DNA of 21,242 nucleotides from JBAWAP01 sp049589355 (lineage in GTDB: Bacteria > Chloroflexota > Anaerolineae > VGOG01). Positions within the stretch are counted from its first letter, which is position 1. The number at the start of each line of letters is the position of its first letter. This document shows, one piece after another, positions 13,045 to 21,115 of the stretch. The position numbers were made by a program, and so were the translations under genes. The stretch covers positions 1 through 21,242 of the forward strand of contig JBAWAP010000362.1 in NCBI GenBank assembly GCA_049589355.1. Reading direction: 5' to 3'. The notes beneath the pieces were generated by a model. The model worked only from the letters and a program-made list of their open reading frames with translations, made no database searches and had not been told where the DNA came from.

Positions 13045-14089
13045 ATGTGATCAGGTCTTCTGCCAAGGCTGCGGCTCCCCATAGTGGAGCGTCGTCGCCC
13101 AACGCCGCGGGCACCACATCAAAGTGAACCTCTGACAGGGCTGTCTCGCGGGCGGTATGGCACACTACCTCCCAAAAGCGCTCGCCTGCCTTGGTCACGC
13201 CGCCGCCCAGCACGAATCGCTCTGGGTTTACCAGGTTAGCTGCATTGCCAATGCCCACCCCTAGAGCCCAGGCTGTGACTTCCAACGCTTCCCAGGCCAG
13301 TTCGTCCCCCTGGGCTGCTGCCTGAGCCACCAGTTCAGCGGTGATGACCTCCAAAGCCTGCCCCGAGTCAACCGAAGGAGCTTGCCCTGAGTGAATCGAG
13401 GGGTCGCCCCTGGCCAGGGCTCGCAGGATGCGGCCCCGGTCTGGCTGCACCTTCAACCATTCGCGGGCTCGTTGCGCAATGTACGGCCCCGAGGCCAGTC
13501 GCTCGACACAGCCCCGCTTGCCGCACAGGCAGACCGGGCCGTCTGGGTCCACAACCGTGTGACCGATCTCGCCAGCCATCCCGTCTGCGCCGCGCCAGGG
13601 CCGCCCATTCAGGATCCAGCCCCCGCCGATGCCGGTGCTGACGGTGATGTACATCAGGCTGTCGTAGCCCTGCCCGGCGCCAAAGCGATGCTCGCCTAAG
13701 GCTCCCGCGTTGGCGTCGTTGTCCACAGCGGCGGGCACCCCCATTCGCTCCTCCAACCATTCCTGCAGGGGTATCCTCTCCCAGCCGGGTACGTGGTGGG
13801 ACAGGAGCACCAGGCCCCGGGCTGCGTTCACTGGTCCGCCGAAACTGACCCCCACAGCGGCCAGAGGTGCCTTGGCTTCCCCCCCAGAATTGGGGGGGAC
13901 CGAGGGGGGGCTGGCCAGCAGGTCTCGTGCCAGCCCCATCATGATCTCCAGGTCACTCTGGGCATTGCTGCCAGGCGGTGAAGGGACCATCTTATGGGCT
14001 CGCCAGCGGCGCTCGCCGGATACAGCCAGGCCTGCCGTCAGCTTAGTGCCGCCGAAATCCAAGGCCAGCAGAAGCCGTTCCCGCTCCAC
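13043..14089 (-). CDS. ROK-family sugar kinase (glucokinase-like)
   Basis: A 348-residue ROK kinase with ATP loop DFGGTK (11-16), GVSFGGPV (80-87), catalytic D125 in DNDANAGALGE, STGIGGG (151-157), and the ROK zinc site H177 with C187, C189 and C194 in CLCGKRGC. It phosphorylates a hexose or N-acylhexosamine. GTG 14087-14089 was chosen: it follows the SIS stop by 2 bases and uses GGAG inside the end of that gene; a longer start would overlap by 50 bases. Two stretches look inserted: residues 60-72 (SPPSVPPNSGGEA) and 230-246 (PSIHSGQAPSVDSGQAL), both from palindromic repeats. All active-site motifs remain, so the enzyme is probably functional. Confidence 0.87.
   Translation of the reverse strand: MERERLLLALDFGGTKLTAGLAVSGERRWRAHKMVPSPPGSNAQSDLEIMMGLARDLLASPPSVPPNSGGEAKAPLAAVGVSFGGPVNAARGLVLLSHHVPGWERIPLQEWLEERMGVPAAVDNDANAGALGEHRFGAGQGYDSLMYITVSTGIGGGWILNGRPWRGADGMAGEIGHTVVDPDGPVCLCGKRGCVERLASGPYIAQRAREWLKVQPDRGRILRALARGDPSIHSGQAPSVDSGQALEVITAELVAQAAAQGDELAWEALEVTAWALGVGIGNAANLVNPERFVLGGGVTKAGERFWEVVCHTARETALSEVHFDVVPAALGDDAPLWGAAALAEDLIT
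13355..13403. repeat. In-frame repeat insert 2 in the ROK gene
   Basis: Two near copies of a CCTGAGTCAACCGAAGG-type palindromic unit (CCCCGAGTCAACCGAAGGAG and CCCTGAGTGAATCGAGGGG) with AGCCTGC or AGCTTGC spacers. On the coding strand they read HSGQA and DSGQA. This is a dispersed repeat type seen in other Chloroflexota genes, from memory. Confidence 0.65.
13879..13910. repeat. In-frame repeat insert 1 in the ROK gene
   Basis: Seven C, AGAATT, seven G form a perfect hairpin (13879-13898), followed by ACCGA and seven G. On the coding strand it encodes PPSVPPNSGGE, a low-complexity loop not expected in ROK kinases. Confidence 0.7.
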
Positions 14090-14091
14090 CT

Positions 14092-14664
14092 TTACTCCAT
14101 CCCCTGGCGTATGGTAACAAAGATGGTGTGGAGAACCACCCACTGACCGTCCTCAGCGTGCTGCATACCGTTGGGGTGTCGGGAATCAGTGGGCACTATC
14201 ACACACACGTCCACCTTGTCTTTGAGCCTGCCGCCCGCAAAACCCGTGATGCCGATGGTGTTGAGGCCACACTCGCGCGCCACGTCCATAGCTCGCAGCA
14301 CGTTGGGCGAGTTGCCGCTGGAACTTATAGCGATGGCCACATCGCCCGCTTCGGCCAGCGAAGCCAGCGGCTCGGCAAAGACCGTCTCGTAGCCAAAGTC
14401 GTTGGCGTAGGCGGTCAGCAGGGGGACGTTGTCGTTCAGGGAGATCACCTTGAAGCGCTTTTCCCCCTCCTGCACCGTACTCTTGCCCAAATCAGTGGCA
14501 AAATGGGAAGCCATGGCTGCGCTGCCGCCGTTGCCAAAGACAAAGATTCGCCTCCCCTCGGCTCGCGCCTGGGTCAGGATGCCGATGACACGGGCAATCT
14601 CGGCCTGGGGCAGGTTTTGCACAATTTGGCCTATCTCATCAAGATACTTCTGGATGTATTCCAC
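14092..14664 (-). CDS. SIS-domain phosphosugar isomerase, GmhA-like
   Basis: A 190-residue single SIS domain. GNGGSAAMASHFATDL at 44-59, the sugar-phosphate loop SSSGNSPN at 114-121, and MQHAEDGQWVVLH with H169 and H179 as possible metal ligands match sedoheptulose-7-phosphate isomerase (GmhA), though the active-site order is not exact, so another phosphosugar is possible. The start is GTG 14662-14664 with GGAAAGG 9 bases upstream. It is the first gene of the long array, with an 80-base leader after the promoter at 14749, and the ROK gene follows after 2 bases. Confidence 0.85.
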   Translation of the reverse strand: MEYIQKYLDEIGQIVQNLPQAEIARVIGILTQARAEGRRIFVFGNGGSAAMASHFATDLGKSTVQEGEKRFKVISLNDNVPLLTAYANDFGYETVFAEPLASLAEAGDVAIAISSSGNSPNVLRAMDVARECGLNTIGITGFAGGRLKDKVDVCVIVPTDSRHPNGMQHAEDGQWVVLHTIFVTIRQGME

Positions 14665-14748
14665 TTGCTATAACCTTTCCAGCAGAGAGTTCAGCAGTTG
14701 TCAAAGCATGCGTTCCATTCCCAATCCACCGTAGTGTTTCGGTCCTAC

Positions 14749-14777
14749 ATTATACCATAGATACTACGCAAAAGAAA
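14749..14777 (-). promoter_or_regulatory. Promoter of the sugar-phosphate/glycosylation array
   Basis: TATAAT on the minus strand (plus 14749-14754) lies about 85 bases before the SIS start codon. At 17 bases upstream is TTTCTT (14772-14777), a modest -35, within the T tract of the preceding terminator. Confidence 0.6.
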
Positions 14778-14798
14778 AGGGGCATCCGAAGATGTCCC
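14770..14798 (-). terminator. Intrinsic terminator with UUCG loop
   Basis: On the minus strand GGGACATC-TTCG-GATGCCCC forms an 8-bp stem (one A-C mismatch) closed by the very stable UUCG tetraloop, then TTTTCTTTT. It ends transcription 50 bases after the PfkB kinase stop and separates the sugar catabolic locus from the array that follows. Confidence 0.85.
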
Positions 14799-14845
14799 GT
14801 TGTTTCCAATTTTCCTCAGGTCCGCTACCTTCCAGGTCACCTGGC

Positions 14846-16039
14846 TCAGGAACCTGCTCCATCGGCAGGGGCGCGCCAGACAGTGGCGCCACTGTCCCAC
14901 ACCCAGCCGAAGGACTCCAACTCGAGCGGCAGTCGAGCCCAGCCAGCCTCGATGCGGGCCAGTGTCTCTTCCCAGCCCCTTATGCCGCCTAGCGCACCGG
15001 CCACCTCCACGCAGCAAGCCCCTGTGGCAACGGCTACGTTCAGGGCGAGAGAAGGCGAAGCATCTCGCAACACGGCCGCCAGGAACCCGGCAATGGCGGC
15101 GTCACCTGTACCCACTGTAGACAATACGACGTTAGGTTGAAAGCAGGGCGCCCACAACTGTCGGTTGGCCCAGGCAGTCAGGTCGGTTGGTGCACCGCGG
15201 CCTGGCTCAGATAATGTCGTGGCTGTGCGCAGGTATACGCCTCGCATGCCCATCTTTAGAAGGACGATCTTGGCTCCCATCGCCAGCGCCTCGTCGGCCA
15301 GAGAGACAATCTCTTCGACCGCTAAGGCCCCCAGCACATTGGCCGCGCCAACTTGGGCCGTCAGTTGATCGAACCGGTCGCGCCGGAGCATGAAGAGCAA
15401 TTCCTCGACGCTGGGCAGAAAGAGGTCCACATAAGGCAGTGTGTGGGTCAGGATGAGCTGCCAATCGGCCTGCCCGCTTGGCCCGGCCGAGTCAGGCATC
15501 GCCAAGTCGAGCGAGGTCGTCACGCCGGTCTCCTTAACACGCTGGCACATCTCGGCCAGCTCGCGTCCTCCGTCGGCGTACATTCGGGTCATCAGTGGTG
15601 GGTAGCCAAAATGAAAGAGTCGGGCCTCAGCCACAAGATCGTAGCGTATGTCCTCCGCTCCAAAGGTATGATTGGTCCCTGGGTAGTGCAGAAACAGGCG
15701 ATCAATGCCTGGTGGTTCAATGACCAGGGTGTAGGAGCTGGCCTCGCCGGGAACAACAACCATTCCCTGAGCCAGGTCTGGACTATAACTGCCCACGATA
15801 TCCATGATGGTTTGCCCCAGCAAATCGTCGCCGACCTTACCCATCAGTCTGGTGCGAATTCCCAGCCGATGCAGGTTGATTCCGGTGTTGGAGACGGCTC
15901 CTCCCGTGCTGAAAGTCGCCAGCCCGACCTCCGTCAGTCGGCCCGGAGCCAGGTAGGCTGCAAGCTCACTTCCCAGGTCGGCCACAAACCGGGGGATGAT
16001 GTCCAGACAGAGATGCCCTGCTACAATCGCTTCAATCAT
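14846..16039 (-). CDS. PfkB-family carbohydrate kinase
   Basis: A 397-residue ribokinase-fold kinase. STGGAVSNTGINLHRLG (44-60) is the sugar-binding signature, KVGDDLLGQ at 68-76, and GTGDAAIAG (310-318) the second signature with catalytic D313; the family's usual GAGD is GTGD here. The C-terminus is about 60 residues longer than typical. Placed after the isomerase gene and before a terminator, it probably phosphorylates the ketose made by that isomerase, but the substrate is not readable. Start ATG 16037-16039 has only a weak AGG upstream; promoter in the 16040-16093 gap not clear. Confidence 0.83.
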   Translation of the reverse strand: MIEAIVAGHLCLDIIPRFVADLGSELAAYLAPGRLTEVGLATFSTGGAVSNTGINLHRLGIRTRLMGKVGDDLLGQTIMDIVGSYSPDLAQGMVVVPGEASSYTLVIEPPGIDRLFLHYPGTNHTFGAEDIRYDLVAEARLFHFGYPPLMTRMYADGGRELAEMCQRVKETGVTTSLDLAMPDSAGPSGQADWQLILTHTLPYVDLFLPSVEELLFMLRRDRFDQLTAQVGAANVLGALAVEEIVSLADEALAMGAKIVLLKMGMRGVYLRTATTLSEPGRGAPTDLTAWANRQLWAPCFQPNVVLSTVGTGDAAIAGFLAAVLRDASPSLALNVAVATGACCVEVAGALGGIRGWEETLARIEAGWARLPLELESFGWVWDSGATVWRAPADGAGS

Positions 16040-16093
16040 CGGAGTGTCTACCTGGGTGCTACGCCAGCATCAACACCTTTTCAGAAACGCAAA

Positions 16094-16116
16094 GATGCAG
16101 GGGTACTCTCTGCATC
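16094..16116 (-). terminator. Probable terminator after the isomerase gene
   Basis: On the minus strand GATGCAG and CTGCATC pair around a 9-base loop and are followed by TTTGCGTTTCT. It lies about 40 bases after the isomerase stop. The 7-bp stem and broken T run suggest partial termination. Confidence 0.55.
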
Positions 16117-16154
16117 ATCTCTGGTTGCCATCCTAACGCCCCTCCTCAAACTCC

Positions 16155-17306
16155 TTAGTCCATTTGTAATTCTTCCAGCGGCGGCAGGTTCTCTGGATGC
16201 AGAGCCCGCATGCGGATCAGATAAGCCTCCAGCCAGCCGCGTGCTTTATCTGGATGCGTGGTCGCCCAGATCACTTTCTCGTGGTCGAGGCTGTTCACCC
16301 GGTCGTTGGCTGCTCGCAAGGCATCCATGCAATTGCGAACGGCCTGCTCCACCGGCATCCGTTCGGGGTTGATGTCAATGCCAAAGTAGCCCTGATAGCC
16401 ATACATCTTCAGAACGTAAAGGGATGCCTCAGTCTGTTCTGGTGAGATGACGCCCACGTTCAGATCCTGGTCATAGTTGCCCAGGGGCTGGCTGTTCCAG
16501 TGGGTGTGAGCCAGCCGACCGTACTCCATGATCAGGCTGAAGGCATAGGGTGGATCCTCGTAGCCCATCAGCATGTGCCCCACCTCTGGGTTCAATCCTA
16601 CCAGGGCGTGCCCTTGGGCCAGCAGCTTCTTGTTCTCCTCGTTCTCGAGCAACCCCTCCACCTTCTGCGCCAGCAGCAACCCCTCGTAAGAGGTGCCGTA
16701 GAGGATATGCCCTCGTGGCTCGTACGGTTTGGGCTCCTCGGCCACTCGCACGCCGGGCACGGCGTCCATCGCCTCGGCTAGCCCCTCAGCGAAGCGGTCT
16801 CGGGCGGCCACGAGGTCTATACCAAAGGGGTTCTCGTAGCCGTCAATGCCCGGCCAGACGATGGCGAAATCGGTGTCCAGTTCCTTGTTGAGCTGCAACG
16901 TGCGTACGGTGCGCTGGATGGCCACTTGGCGGACTTCCGGAATGGGCGATGACAGGGAGCCCCACTCGAACTGCGCATCCCAGAAGAGCAGGGGCACCAC
17001 GGTCACTATTCGCACCCCGGTATCCCGTGTGAAGCTTTTCCATACCTCCAGGTTGTCCTCGTTGATCTCATTGGGGTAATGGGCCTCCATCCCTTCGAGA
17101 CCGTAATCAGCCAGCCGGGCCGCTACCTCCAGTCGGGCCTCGATGGATTGCTCTGGCACGTAGCGGTCATGGAAACGGCCTCCTCCTGGCGCAAAATACC
17201 AGATGCCGGCCGAGAACTTTAGGTCCAGCTCAAAGCTATTGAGATTCTCAACCAACTCCTCAGGCGTGCGGCGCTTGGCCTGCTCTCGGATGTCAACCAA
17301 AGCCAT
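16155..17306 (-). CDS. Xylose-isomerase-family aldose-ketose isomerase
   Basis: A 383-residue TIM barrel, the length of class I xylose isomerases. The residues expected of XylA can be seen in order: H76 in EAHYPNE (ring-opening His), E191 and K193 in EPKPYEPRG, E241 and H244 in LNPEVGH, H269, D279 and D281 in NYDQDL, and D311 in FGIDIN. Overall identity to true XylA seems low, and the N-terminal WYFAPGGGRFHDRY is unlike it, so the sugar may be different (for example rhamnose, or another pentose or hexose). ATG 17304-17306 has AAAGGAG upstream. It follows the Gfo/Idh/MocA gene by 35 bases that hold a hairpin. Confidence 0.82.
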   Translation of the reverse strand: MALVDIREQAKRRTPEELVENLNSFELDLKFSAGIWYFAPGGGRFHDRYVPEQSIEARLEVAARLADYGLEGMEAHYPNEINEDNLEVWKSFTRDTGVRIVTVVPLLFWDAQFEWGSLSSPIPEVRQVAIQRTVRTLQLNKELDTDFAIVWPGIDGYENPFGIDLVAARDRFAEGLAEAMDAVPGVRVAEEPKPYEPRGHILYGTSYEGLLLAQKVEGLLENEENKKLLAQGHALVGLNPEVGHMLMGYEDPPYAFSLIMEYGRLAHTHWNSQPLGNYDQDLNVGVISPEQTEASLYVLKMYGYQGYFGIDINPERMPVEQAVRNCMDALRAANDRVNSLDHEKVIWATTHPDKARGWLEAYLIRMRALHPENLPPLEELQMD

Positions 17307-17325
17307 TCCTCTACTCTCCTTTCAT

Positions 17326-17344
17326 TAGTGGCTAAAAGCCACTA
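17326..17344. repeat. Hairpin between dehydrogenase and isomerase genes
   Basis: TAGTGGC and GCCACTA are perfect 7-base arms around TAAAA. The dehydrogenase stop codon is within it and the isomerase ribosome site follows. No T run follows, so it may tune processing or translation rather than terminate. Confidence 0.5.
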
Positions 17345-18337
17345 GGCGATGCTGACCATCTGTCCCGTGCGAATCGCCTCGTACACTGCCAGGGCAATCC
17401 GCTGCACTTGCAACCCCTCCTCGCCGCTGATAGTCGGCTCTCGTCCCTCGGCGATGCAGCGAGCGAAGTGCTCTGTCTCGGCGACGCACATGTTCACCGG
17501 TCTCAGCGGCACGTCGGATGTCCCGTCGGCGGAGAGGGCGCGCAGGCTGCCTGTCGGCTCTTGCCCCAGGGTATCCGTGCCCAACAGCGCGCCCTGGCTG
17601 CCGTAGAGGGCGAAATCATTGCTGGCGTAGGGCACACCGAAACTGACCTCCACCGTCCCCTGGACGTTCCCCTCGAAGCGCAGCAAGATGACCGTTGTTT
17701 CGTCTGACGGGTATGTCGTCGGATTGTGGTCGGCGAAGGCGCTGACCGCTTCCACCTCCGCTCCCAGCAGGAAGCGCAGCAGGTCCACGCAATGCACGCC
17801 TACATCCATCACCGCCCCGCCACCAGCGAGCGCCGGCTGCTGCCGCCAGTTGTCCGGTCCTGGTCGGGGCAACTGAAACAGGAAATGGGCTCGCGCCAGC
17901 TTGTGCTCTCCCAAGAAACCCGATTCCACCATCTCCCGCACCCGCTGATGCGCAGCATGGAAGCGCATCATGAAGCCGATCATCAGCCGCACGTCGTGCG
18001 TCTGGCAAGCGTCAATCATCGCCTGGCACTCGTCCAGCGTGAGGGCCATGGGCTTCTCGCACAGCACGTGCTTGCCATGCTGCGCGGCCAGAATCGTCTG
18101 CTCGGCGTGCAGGTAGTTGGGCGAGGCGATGTAGACCGCATCCACTTGCGGGTCGGCTACAAGGGCCTCTACGTCAGTGTAATGGCGAGCAGCGCCGTGC
18201 TTCGTGGCGAAGGCCGCTGCCTTGGCCGCATCGTGGGCTTGCACAGCAACCAACTCACACCCTGTCGCTTGTCGGATGGCTGGCGCCATGCGCACGTCTG
18301 CGATAATGCCCGCCCCGATGATACCCCATCGCAACAC
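17342..18337 (-). CDS. Gfo/Idh/MocA-family oxidoreductase
   Basis: A 331-residue NAD(P)-dependent dehydrogenase. Rossmann motif GIIGAGIIA at 5-13, CEKPMALT at 93-100 with catalytic K95, and MDVGVHCVDLL with D178 and H182, the sugar-binding His of the family. Substrates of the family include inositol, glucose and other sugars; which one applies here is unknown, but the location between a sugar importer and an isomerase points to oxidation of the imported sugar. The start is GTG 18335-18337 with AGGAGGAG 5 bases upstream. The first gene after the importer, in the same direction. Confidence 0.88.
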   Translation of the reverse strand: MLRWGIIGAGIIADVRMAPAIRQATGCELVAVQAHDAAKAAAFATKHGAARHYTDVEALVADPQVDAVYIASPNYLHAEQTILAAQHGKHVLCEKPMALTLDECQAMIDACQTHDVRLMIGFMMRFHAAHQRVREMVESGFLGEHKLARAHFLFQLPRPGPDNWRQQPALAGGGAVMDVGVHCVDLLRFLLGAEVEAVSAFADHNPTTYPSDETTVILLRFEGNVQGTVEVSFGVPYASNDFALYGSQGALLGTDTLGQEPTGSLRALSADGTSDVPLRPVNMCVAETEHFARCIAEGREPTISGEEGLQVQRIALAVYEAIRTGQMVSIA

Positions 18338-18349
18338 GTTCTCCTCCTG

Positions 18350-18470
18350 TCAGAAACTTCTGGGCTCAGCCATCAACTTGTAGTCGGCGTGGCGCAGCTT
18401 GGCGGCGATGATAGGTAGGTGATAAGGACAACGAGGCTTGCAATATTCCCTTCCTTGCTTCGGCGAATGC
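18350..18470 (-). other. Possible gene remnant between permease and dehydrogenase
   Basis: A short frame after the permease stop reads EYCKPRCPYHLPIIAAKLRH then ADYKLMAEPRSF and stops at TGA 18350-18352, 15 bases before the dehydrogenase start and right before its ribosome site, the position where a preceding operon gene would end. There is no start codon of its own and no family I can name. It may be the tail of a lost gene, or chance. Confidence 0.2.
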
Positions 18471-18476
18471 GTTGCG

Positions 18477-19481
18477 CTACCGCCTCCGTTTGCGGAGCTG
18501 GTCGAGCATGATGGCTACTACGATCACCAACCCCTGCACTGCCTGCAGCCAGTAAGCAGAGACCCCTACGAGCACCAGGCCGTTGCGCAGCACCTGCATG
18601 ATGGCCGCGCCGATGAGCACACCAAGGATCGTGCCCTCGCCCCCCGCCAGGCTGCTTCCCCCCACCACCGCAGCGGCGATGACGTCCAGTTCGTAGGCAT
18701 CCGCAGCAGTCGGAGAAGCCACCCCCAGGCGAGCGGTCATGAGCACGCCACCGATGGCGGTCAGGAGGCCGCAGAGGGAGTAGACCATGATCTTGACCCG
18801 AGCGGTGTTGATGCCCGAAAGGGCGGTGGCCGTCTCGTTTCCACCCACGGCATAGATGCGATAACCCCACACCGTGCGCGTGAGGAAAATGGACGTGAGC
18901 ACGGCGAAGACGAGCATGAAGACGAGCGGCACGGGCACTCCGAAGCCAGCGATGGGGATGTCGTACTGGCCCAGATTGCGGAAAGTCTGCGGCAGCCCAC
19001 GCACCGGCCATCCGCCAGTCAAACCATAGCAGAGCCCTCGCGCCATGAGCATGCCGCCCAGGGTGGCGATGAAGGGGGGCAGCCTGCCCTTGGTGATCAT
19101 CAGCCCGTTGAGGAAGCCGGCGACGAGCCCTGTCAACAATCCCCCCGCCACAGCCACGGGCACATTGATCCCCCGCTCCAACAACATGGCGCTAGCCAGC
19201 CCGGATAGGCCCATCACCGAACCGACCGAAAGGTCAATGCCCGCGGTGATGATCACCATGCACTCCCCGAAAGCACTGATGGCGATCCACGAGAAGGCTC
19301 GCAGGATGTTGAAGATGTTGGTGCTGGTGAGGAAGGTATCGGTGTATAGTGATAGCCCTCCCACCATGACAAGCAAAATCAGGAAAACGCCAAACTCTGG
19401 CTTGCCGAACGTCTCCCGCCAGTTGATCCCTCGGGGCCGCGCTAGTGCCACTGCACTACCACTCTGTGTTGAGTCGCTCAT
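18477..19481 (-). CDS. Sugar ABC transporter permease, RbsC-type
   Basis: A 334-residue inner-membrane protein of the BPD_transp_2 family, with 8 to 10 hydrophobic segments from about residue 30. The family motif ITAGIDLSVGSVMGLSG (about 78-94) is present, as are GYRIYAVGGNETATALSGI (the EAA-like loop touching the ATPase) and AAVVGGSSLAGGEGT. It forms the pore of a ribose/xylose/galactose-type importer. Its ATG overlaps the ATPase gene's stop as ATGA. Ends in a basic LRKRRR tail. Its binding protein was not found in the window. Confidence 0.9.
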   Translation of the reverse strand: MSDSTQSGSAVALARPRGINWRETFGKPEFGVFLILLVMVGGLSLYTDTFLTSTNIFNILRAFSWIAISAFGECMVIITAGIDLSVGSVMGLSGLASAMLLERGINVPVAVAGGLLTGLVAGFLNGLMITKGRLPPFIATLGGMLMARGLCYGLTGGWPVRGLPQTFRNLGQYDIPIAGFGVPVPLVFMLVFAVLTSIFLTRTVWGYRIYAVGGNETATALSGINTARVKIMVYSLCGLLTAIGGVLMTARLGVASPTAADAYELDVIAAAVVGGSSLAGGEGTILGVLIGAAIMQVLRNGLVLVGVSAYWLQAVQGLVIVVAIMLDQLRKRRR

Positions 19482-21031
19482 GCTTTTGCTCCTCTCGACG
19501 TCGCGTTCACGATGTCATTGTTTATCTCACCACTGGCGTAAGCCATGATTTTCTCCTGGGTTGCCTCAGCCTGGTCCAGGATGGCCATCACACGGCCCTC
19601 GTGCATTACCAGGACCCGGTCGCTCATACCCAGGATCTCCGGCAATTCCGATGAGATCATGATGATGCCCATCCCAGCCTGCGCCAACTGACTCATTAGG
19701 GCGTGTACCTCGGCCTTAGCCCCCACGTCAATTCCCCGCGTCGGCTCGTCCATAATCAGCACTTTGGGCTGCAAGGCCAGCCACTTGGCGAGCACCACCT
19801 TTTGCTGATTGCCACCGGAGAGGAACATGGCCTTCTGCTGTAGGTGAGGCGTGCGGATGTTCAGTTTGTCCACGTAGCTTTGGGCCGTGTTGCGGAGACT
19901 GCGTTGATCCATCCAGCCTGCACGAGAGTGGTTGTCGAGGGTGGGCAACACAATATTCTCCAATACGGGCAGCTTGAGCACCAGTCCTTGCAGGCTTCGA
20001 TCCTCGGGTACAAAGCCCAGGCCCGCCACAACCGCGTCAACGGGGGAAGTGATGCGCACTTGCTTCCCATCAACCCAAATCTCGCCAGCGTCCTTGCGGT
20101 CTACGCCGAACAGCAAGCGAGCTGTCTCCGTACGGCCAGCGCCCACCAGGCCAGCGAAGCCCAGAATCTCCCCCCGCCGCAGGGTGAAGCTCACATCTTC
20201 CACCACGCCCCGGCGGGTGAGTCCCCGCACCTCCATAAGAGGCTCACCTATCTCAGCCTCCTCTTTGTGGAACATCTCCGTCAATTCCCGGCCTACCATC
20301 AGGTGAATGACTTTGTCGGGCGTGGCTTCGCTGATGGGCATGCTCCCCACCCGTCGGCCATCTCGCAGCACCACTACCTGGTCGGCAATGCGGAAGACCT
20401 CTTCCAGACGATGAGTGATGAAAACGATGGCGATGCCCTGTTCCTTGAGTGTGCCAACGATCTCGAACAAGGTCTCTACCTCGTCCTCGCCCAGTGCTGA
20501 CGTCGGCTCGTCCATGATGATGATGCGAGCATCCACTGCCAGTGCCTTGGCTACCTCCACCATCTGTTGCTGGGCCACGGAGAGATCACTGATCAGCACC
20601 GTGGCAGGCACTCGCGCTCCGACTCGGTTCAGGTGCTCCTGTGCTTCCCGCTCCATGCGGCGACGATCCACAAAGTTAAAAAACCGCCCCAAGCCTTGCT
20701 GCTGTGGCTCGCGGGCTATGAAGATGTTCGCCGCTGCGCTTTGGTTCGGGGTGAGATTGAATTCCTGATAGATGATGGCGATGCCCAATCGCTGGGCGTG
20801 ATAAGGGCTCTCGATCTCTGTTTCTTGGCCGTGCAGAAAGATGCGGCCCACGTCCTTGCGGTATGCGCCGCAGAGAATCTTCATGAGGGTGGATTTGCCA
20901 GCGCCGTTTTCGCCGACTAGCGCCACTACCTCACCGGAGGCTGCTTCAAAGTTCACGTTGTCCAGCGCCTGCACGCCAGGGAAGGCTTTGGAGACACCTT
21001 CCATGCGCAGTGTGATCTCTTGTTGGCTCAA
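19478..21031 (-). CDS. Sugar ABC transporter ATPase, RbsA-type (two ABC domains)
   Basis: A 517-residue tandem ABC ATPase. Domain 1: Walker A GENGAGKST (40-48), signature LSVAQQQMVEVAKAL (149-163), Walker B IIIMDEPT (169-176). Domain 2: degenerate Walker A GLVGAGRTE (293-301), signature LSGGNQQK (403-410), Walker B LIMDEPTRGID (424-434). The degenerate second site is normal in this carbohydrate-uptake (CUT2) class. It powers import through the overlapping RbsC-type permease. The start is TTG 21029-21031, preceded by GAGGAGG 5 bases upstream, which decides the start despite the rare codon. A promoter lies at 21065-21093. Confidence 0.92.
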   Translation of the reverse strand: MSQQEITLRMEGVSKAFPGVQALDNVNFEAASGEVVALVGENGAGKSTLMKILCGAYRKDVGRIFLHGQETEIESPYHAQRLGIAIIYQEFNLTPNQSAAANIFIAREPQQQGLGRFFNFVDRRRMEREAQEHLNRVGARVPATVLISDLSVAQQQMVEVAKALAVDARIIIMDEPTSALGEDEVETLFEIVGTLKEQGIAIVFITHRLEEVFRIADQVVVLRDGRRVGSMPISEATPDKVIHLMVGRELTEMFHKEEAEIGEPLMEVRGLTRRGVVEDVSFTLRRGEILGFAGLVGAGRTETARLLFGVDRKDAGEIWVDGKQVRITSPVDAVVAGLGFVPEDRSLQGLVLKLPVLENIVLPTLDNHSRAGWMDQRSLRNTAQSYVDKLNIRTPHLQQKAMFLSGGNQQKVVLAKWLALQPKVLIMDEPTRGIDVGAKAEVHALMSQLAQAGMGIIMISSELPEILGMSDRVLVMHEGRVMAILDQAEATQEKIMAYASGEINNDIVNATSRGAKA

Positions 21032-21064
21032 TGATGCCTCCTCTATTGGGGCTATCGGAAAACA

Positions 21065-21093
21065 ATGATACCCTACTTTGCCAGAAAATGCAA
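21065..21093 (-). promoter_or_regulatory. Promoter of the sugar importer operon
   Basis: TTGCAT (plus 21088-21093) is followed after 17 bases by TATCAT (21065-21070) on the minus strand, 33 bases before the TTG start. It lies just inside the MITE-like palindrome at the right edge, so the operon may be promoted locally instead of through the binding-protein gene. Confidence 0.6.
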
Positions 21094-21115
21094 GAAGCTC
21101 ATGATGGCTACCTGG

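Noticed and set aside
15353..16372. Open plus-strand frame of 339 codons over kinase and isomerase genes
   Set aside because: It spans the end of one gene and the start of another on the opposite strand, including the terminator at 16094-16116, and resembles no protein.
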